This document shows, one piece after another, positions 6,831 to 8,297 of a DNA stretch of 8,297 bases. The stretch is from Actinomycetota bacterium (GTDB lineage: Bacteria; Actinomycetota; Actinomycetes; S36-B12): the NCBI GenBank assembly GCA_003506065.1, contig DNXA01000204.1, forward strand, positions 17,353-25,649. The letters are read 5' to 3'. Position numbers and translations under genes: made by a program. The notes below the pieces were generated by a model. That model had not been told where the DNA came from. It ran no database searches and worked only from the letters and a program-made list of their open reading frames with translations. The first letter of the stretch is position 1; each line of letters begins with the position of its first letter.

Positions 6831-8297
6831 ATGACTGACCTGAGCACGCTTTCAAGCCGAACTCGCACAGTCATTGCCACGAGCTTGGCGCTCGTCCTCG
6901 GCTCGCTGGCCCTGCCGGTGGCCAATGCAGCAAATGGATCGCCGACCACCGTCGATGGGCTGGTCCGACTTCCCTTCTCGCAAGTGGTGATCTTTGGTGA
7001 CGGCGCCGACCCGAGCATCCTTCGCCTGCCTGTTCCCGATGGACTCAAGCCCATTCGCATCACTGGCACACTCAGTTCAACGCTCAAGAGAGTCGCTGAC
7101 GTCACCGCTGTGCCGACACCGGCGACCGTCGCGCGTCCCCGAGTGACACACATTGCCGTGGGCGCCTCCTCAGTGCCGATGAACGCGCCGCTTTCGCAGG
7201 CAGAAGTTGTCGACGGCTTCGTGTCTTTGGCGCTGGATGTCACCGATCCACCAGATGCCGGTTTCTGTGCCGCTGGCGATCCAGGCAAGGTCACACTGGA
7301 GGACATTGTTCTTGAAGTTGCCGGGCAGCCTGTCACTCCCACATCTCCAGCAACCTTTGTCGATTCGTCCACTGAGTTGATCCGAGTCGTCATACCTGAC
7401 GACCCCGATACAACTCAGTTGTCCGCTGGGCTGAACGCAGTTGCCTCCCTCACCTCTGCACTGCGCTCTCAGGCTCGCGTGCGGCTGTTCACGGCCAAGA
7501 GCGCAGCACTTGAACCAGTGCTCAATCCGATCCGCGGTCGACTGGTGGCAATTGTCGATGGTCCCGAGAAGGTGGTCACCACTGTTTCGACAGAGCCTGG
7601 CGAAGTTCCCGTACTCGAATTGAAGGGCTCAGGTGAAGGCCTTCCCAAGGCTGCAAGTGCACTCGGGTCGAAGTTCATCTCCTTTGCCGACGCGAGCCGT
7701 ACGGAAGGTCTGACCCAGACTCTGAATCCGGTGGCCGGGCTCACTCAGCCGCTGGCTGATCTGGGAGCGGGTGAGACCCTTGCGCTCACTGGCTATGGCA
7801 AGTCAATCGGCAGTGTGACTGTCCCGCAGGCGGCGTTCGGAGGACCGATCTCCTCGGCTGTAGTCAATCTCCACGCGACTCAGACCGTTGTGCCTGCCGA
7901 AGTGCTGTCCTCCGTGAATATCTTCTGGAACGACTTCCTTGTGGCTTCTTACTCGGCGATATCCAAGGAGACCGCGCTTGACTTTGACATCGCGATACCG
8001 GCAACCAGGATGCGTTCCTCAAACAGCCTTCGCTTTGAGTACACAGCTGTTCCACGTCAGGGCGGATGCACCGGCCCAGTCGGTCTCCTGCCGATGGGAC
8101 TGTACGTCGACACCAAGGCGACAACGGTTGTGGGTGAGCGGGGACAGTCCCTGGATCCTGGATTTCCGAGATTTCCACAGGTCCTCGCCGACACCCTGCC
8201 TGTGGCATTCAGCACCGGACTCCCCGCGAGTGCTGGCGCCACGAGCGCGGGCGACATAGTTGCCGGGCTGCAGACGGTGAATCCTCGACAACTCGAT
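6831..8297 (+). CDS. BcsB-like co-polymerase subunit (copy 2), C-terminus cut by window edge
   Basis: The reading frame is open from the ATG at 6831 to the last base (489 codons visible, no stop). A signal peptide (Arg10/Arg12, hydrophobic core about 14-30, likely cleavage after ANA at 31-33) leads into the same domain order as the BcsB-like protein at 3327. It aligns best in the second jelly roll and after: LADLGA (308-313), SVNIFWNDFLVASYSAISKE (361-380), SNSLRFEYTAVPRQGGC (397-413), GFPRFPQVLADTLPVAF (444-460) and AGDIVAGLQ (473-481) each have a counterpart in copy 1. Cys146 and Cys413 match Cys139 and Cys413 of copy 1. The first jelly roll is strongly diverged. A C-terminal membrane helix is expected beyond the edge. 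GGGGGAG (6811-6817) lies 13 bases upstream, rather far; an in-frame GTG at 6792 is a possible earlier start. It is probably a second partner of the neighbouring glycosyltransferase; this is inferred. Confidence 0.85.
   Translation, partial: MTDLSTLSSRTRTVIATSLALVLGSLALPVANAANGSPTTVDGLVRLPFSQVVIFGDGADPSILRLPVPDGLKPIRITGTLSSTLKRVADVTAVPTPATVARPRVTHIAVGASSVPMNAPLSQAEVVDGFVSLALDVTDPPDAGFCAAGDPGKVTLEDIVLEVAGQPVTPTSPATFVDSSTELIRVVIPDDPDTTQLSAGLNAVASLTSALRSQARVRLFTAKSAALEPVLNPIRGRLVAIVDGPEKVVTTVSTEPGEVPVLELKGSGEGLPKAASALGSKFISFADASRTEGLTQTLNPVAGLTQPLADLGAGETLALTGYGKSIGSVTVPQAAFGGPISSAVVNLHATQTVVPAEVLSSVNIFWNDFLVASYSAISKETALDFDIAIPATRMRSSNSLRFEYTAVPRQGGCTGPVGLLPMGLYVDTKATTVVGERGQSLDPGFPRFPQVLADTLPVAFSTGLPASAGATSAGDIVAGLQTVNPRQLD

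Noticed and set aside
6779..7393. Minus-strand ORF of 204 codons opposite the start of the second BcsB-like gene
   Set aside because: The plus-strand frame has a signal peptide and matches its paralogue. The antisense product is low-complexity Ser/Thr/Val/Gly, so it is a shadow.

Overview
The window reads as the chromosome of a moderately GC-rich actinobacterium. The main reason is the left end. A homodimeric-type pyruvate dehydrogenase E1 gene (aceE) diverges from a DUF3052 gene followed by an AhpE-type peroxiredoxin. This neighbourhood is conserved in Actinobacteria; from memory, Mycobacterium tuberculosis has aceE near Rv2239c (DUF3052) and ahpE (Rv2238c). GTG and TTG starts are common, and no mobile element, tRNA, rRNA or CRISPR array is visible.

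Layout: positions 1-911 (minus strand) hold the N-terminal ~303 codons of aceE, cut by the window edge. A divergent intergenic region of about 130 bp follows. On the plus strand come DUF3052 (1044-1466), ahpE (1481-1951), a non-hydrolysing UDP-GlcNAc 2-epimerase (wecB/mnaA family, 2044-3330), a large exported, membrane-anchored BcsB-like protein (3327-5318), a processive-type family 2 glycosyltransferase with four predicted membrane segments (5327-6613), a 217-bp AT-richer non-coding stretch with several inverted repeats (6614-6830), and a second BcsB-like protein (6831 to the right edge, incomplete).

The right three quarters look like a polysaccharide synthesis locus. The epimerase would interconvert UDP-GlcNAc and UDP-ManNAc in the cytoplasm. 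The glycosyltransferase has the D, DxD, TED and QxxRW motifs of membrane-embedded processive synthases but no PilZ domain. The two BcsB-like proteins have a signal peptide and the CBD/flavodoxin-like alternation of the cellulose synthase co-polymerase BcsB; the complete first copy also has the single C-terminal membrane anchor. The first three genes are tightly packed (a 4-bp GTGA overlap, then an 8-bp gap), which suggests coupled expression. Two different BcsB-like subunits around one PilZ-less synthase, beside an epimerase and in a Gram-positive lineage, is the most unusual feature here and may be an undescribed exopolysaccharide system. The polymer cannot be deduced from the sequence.
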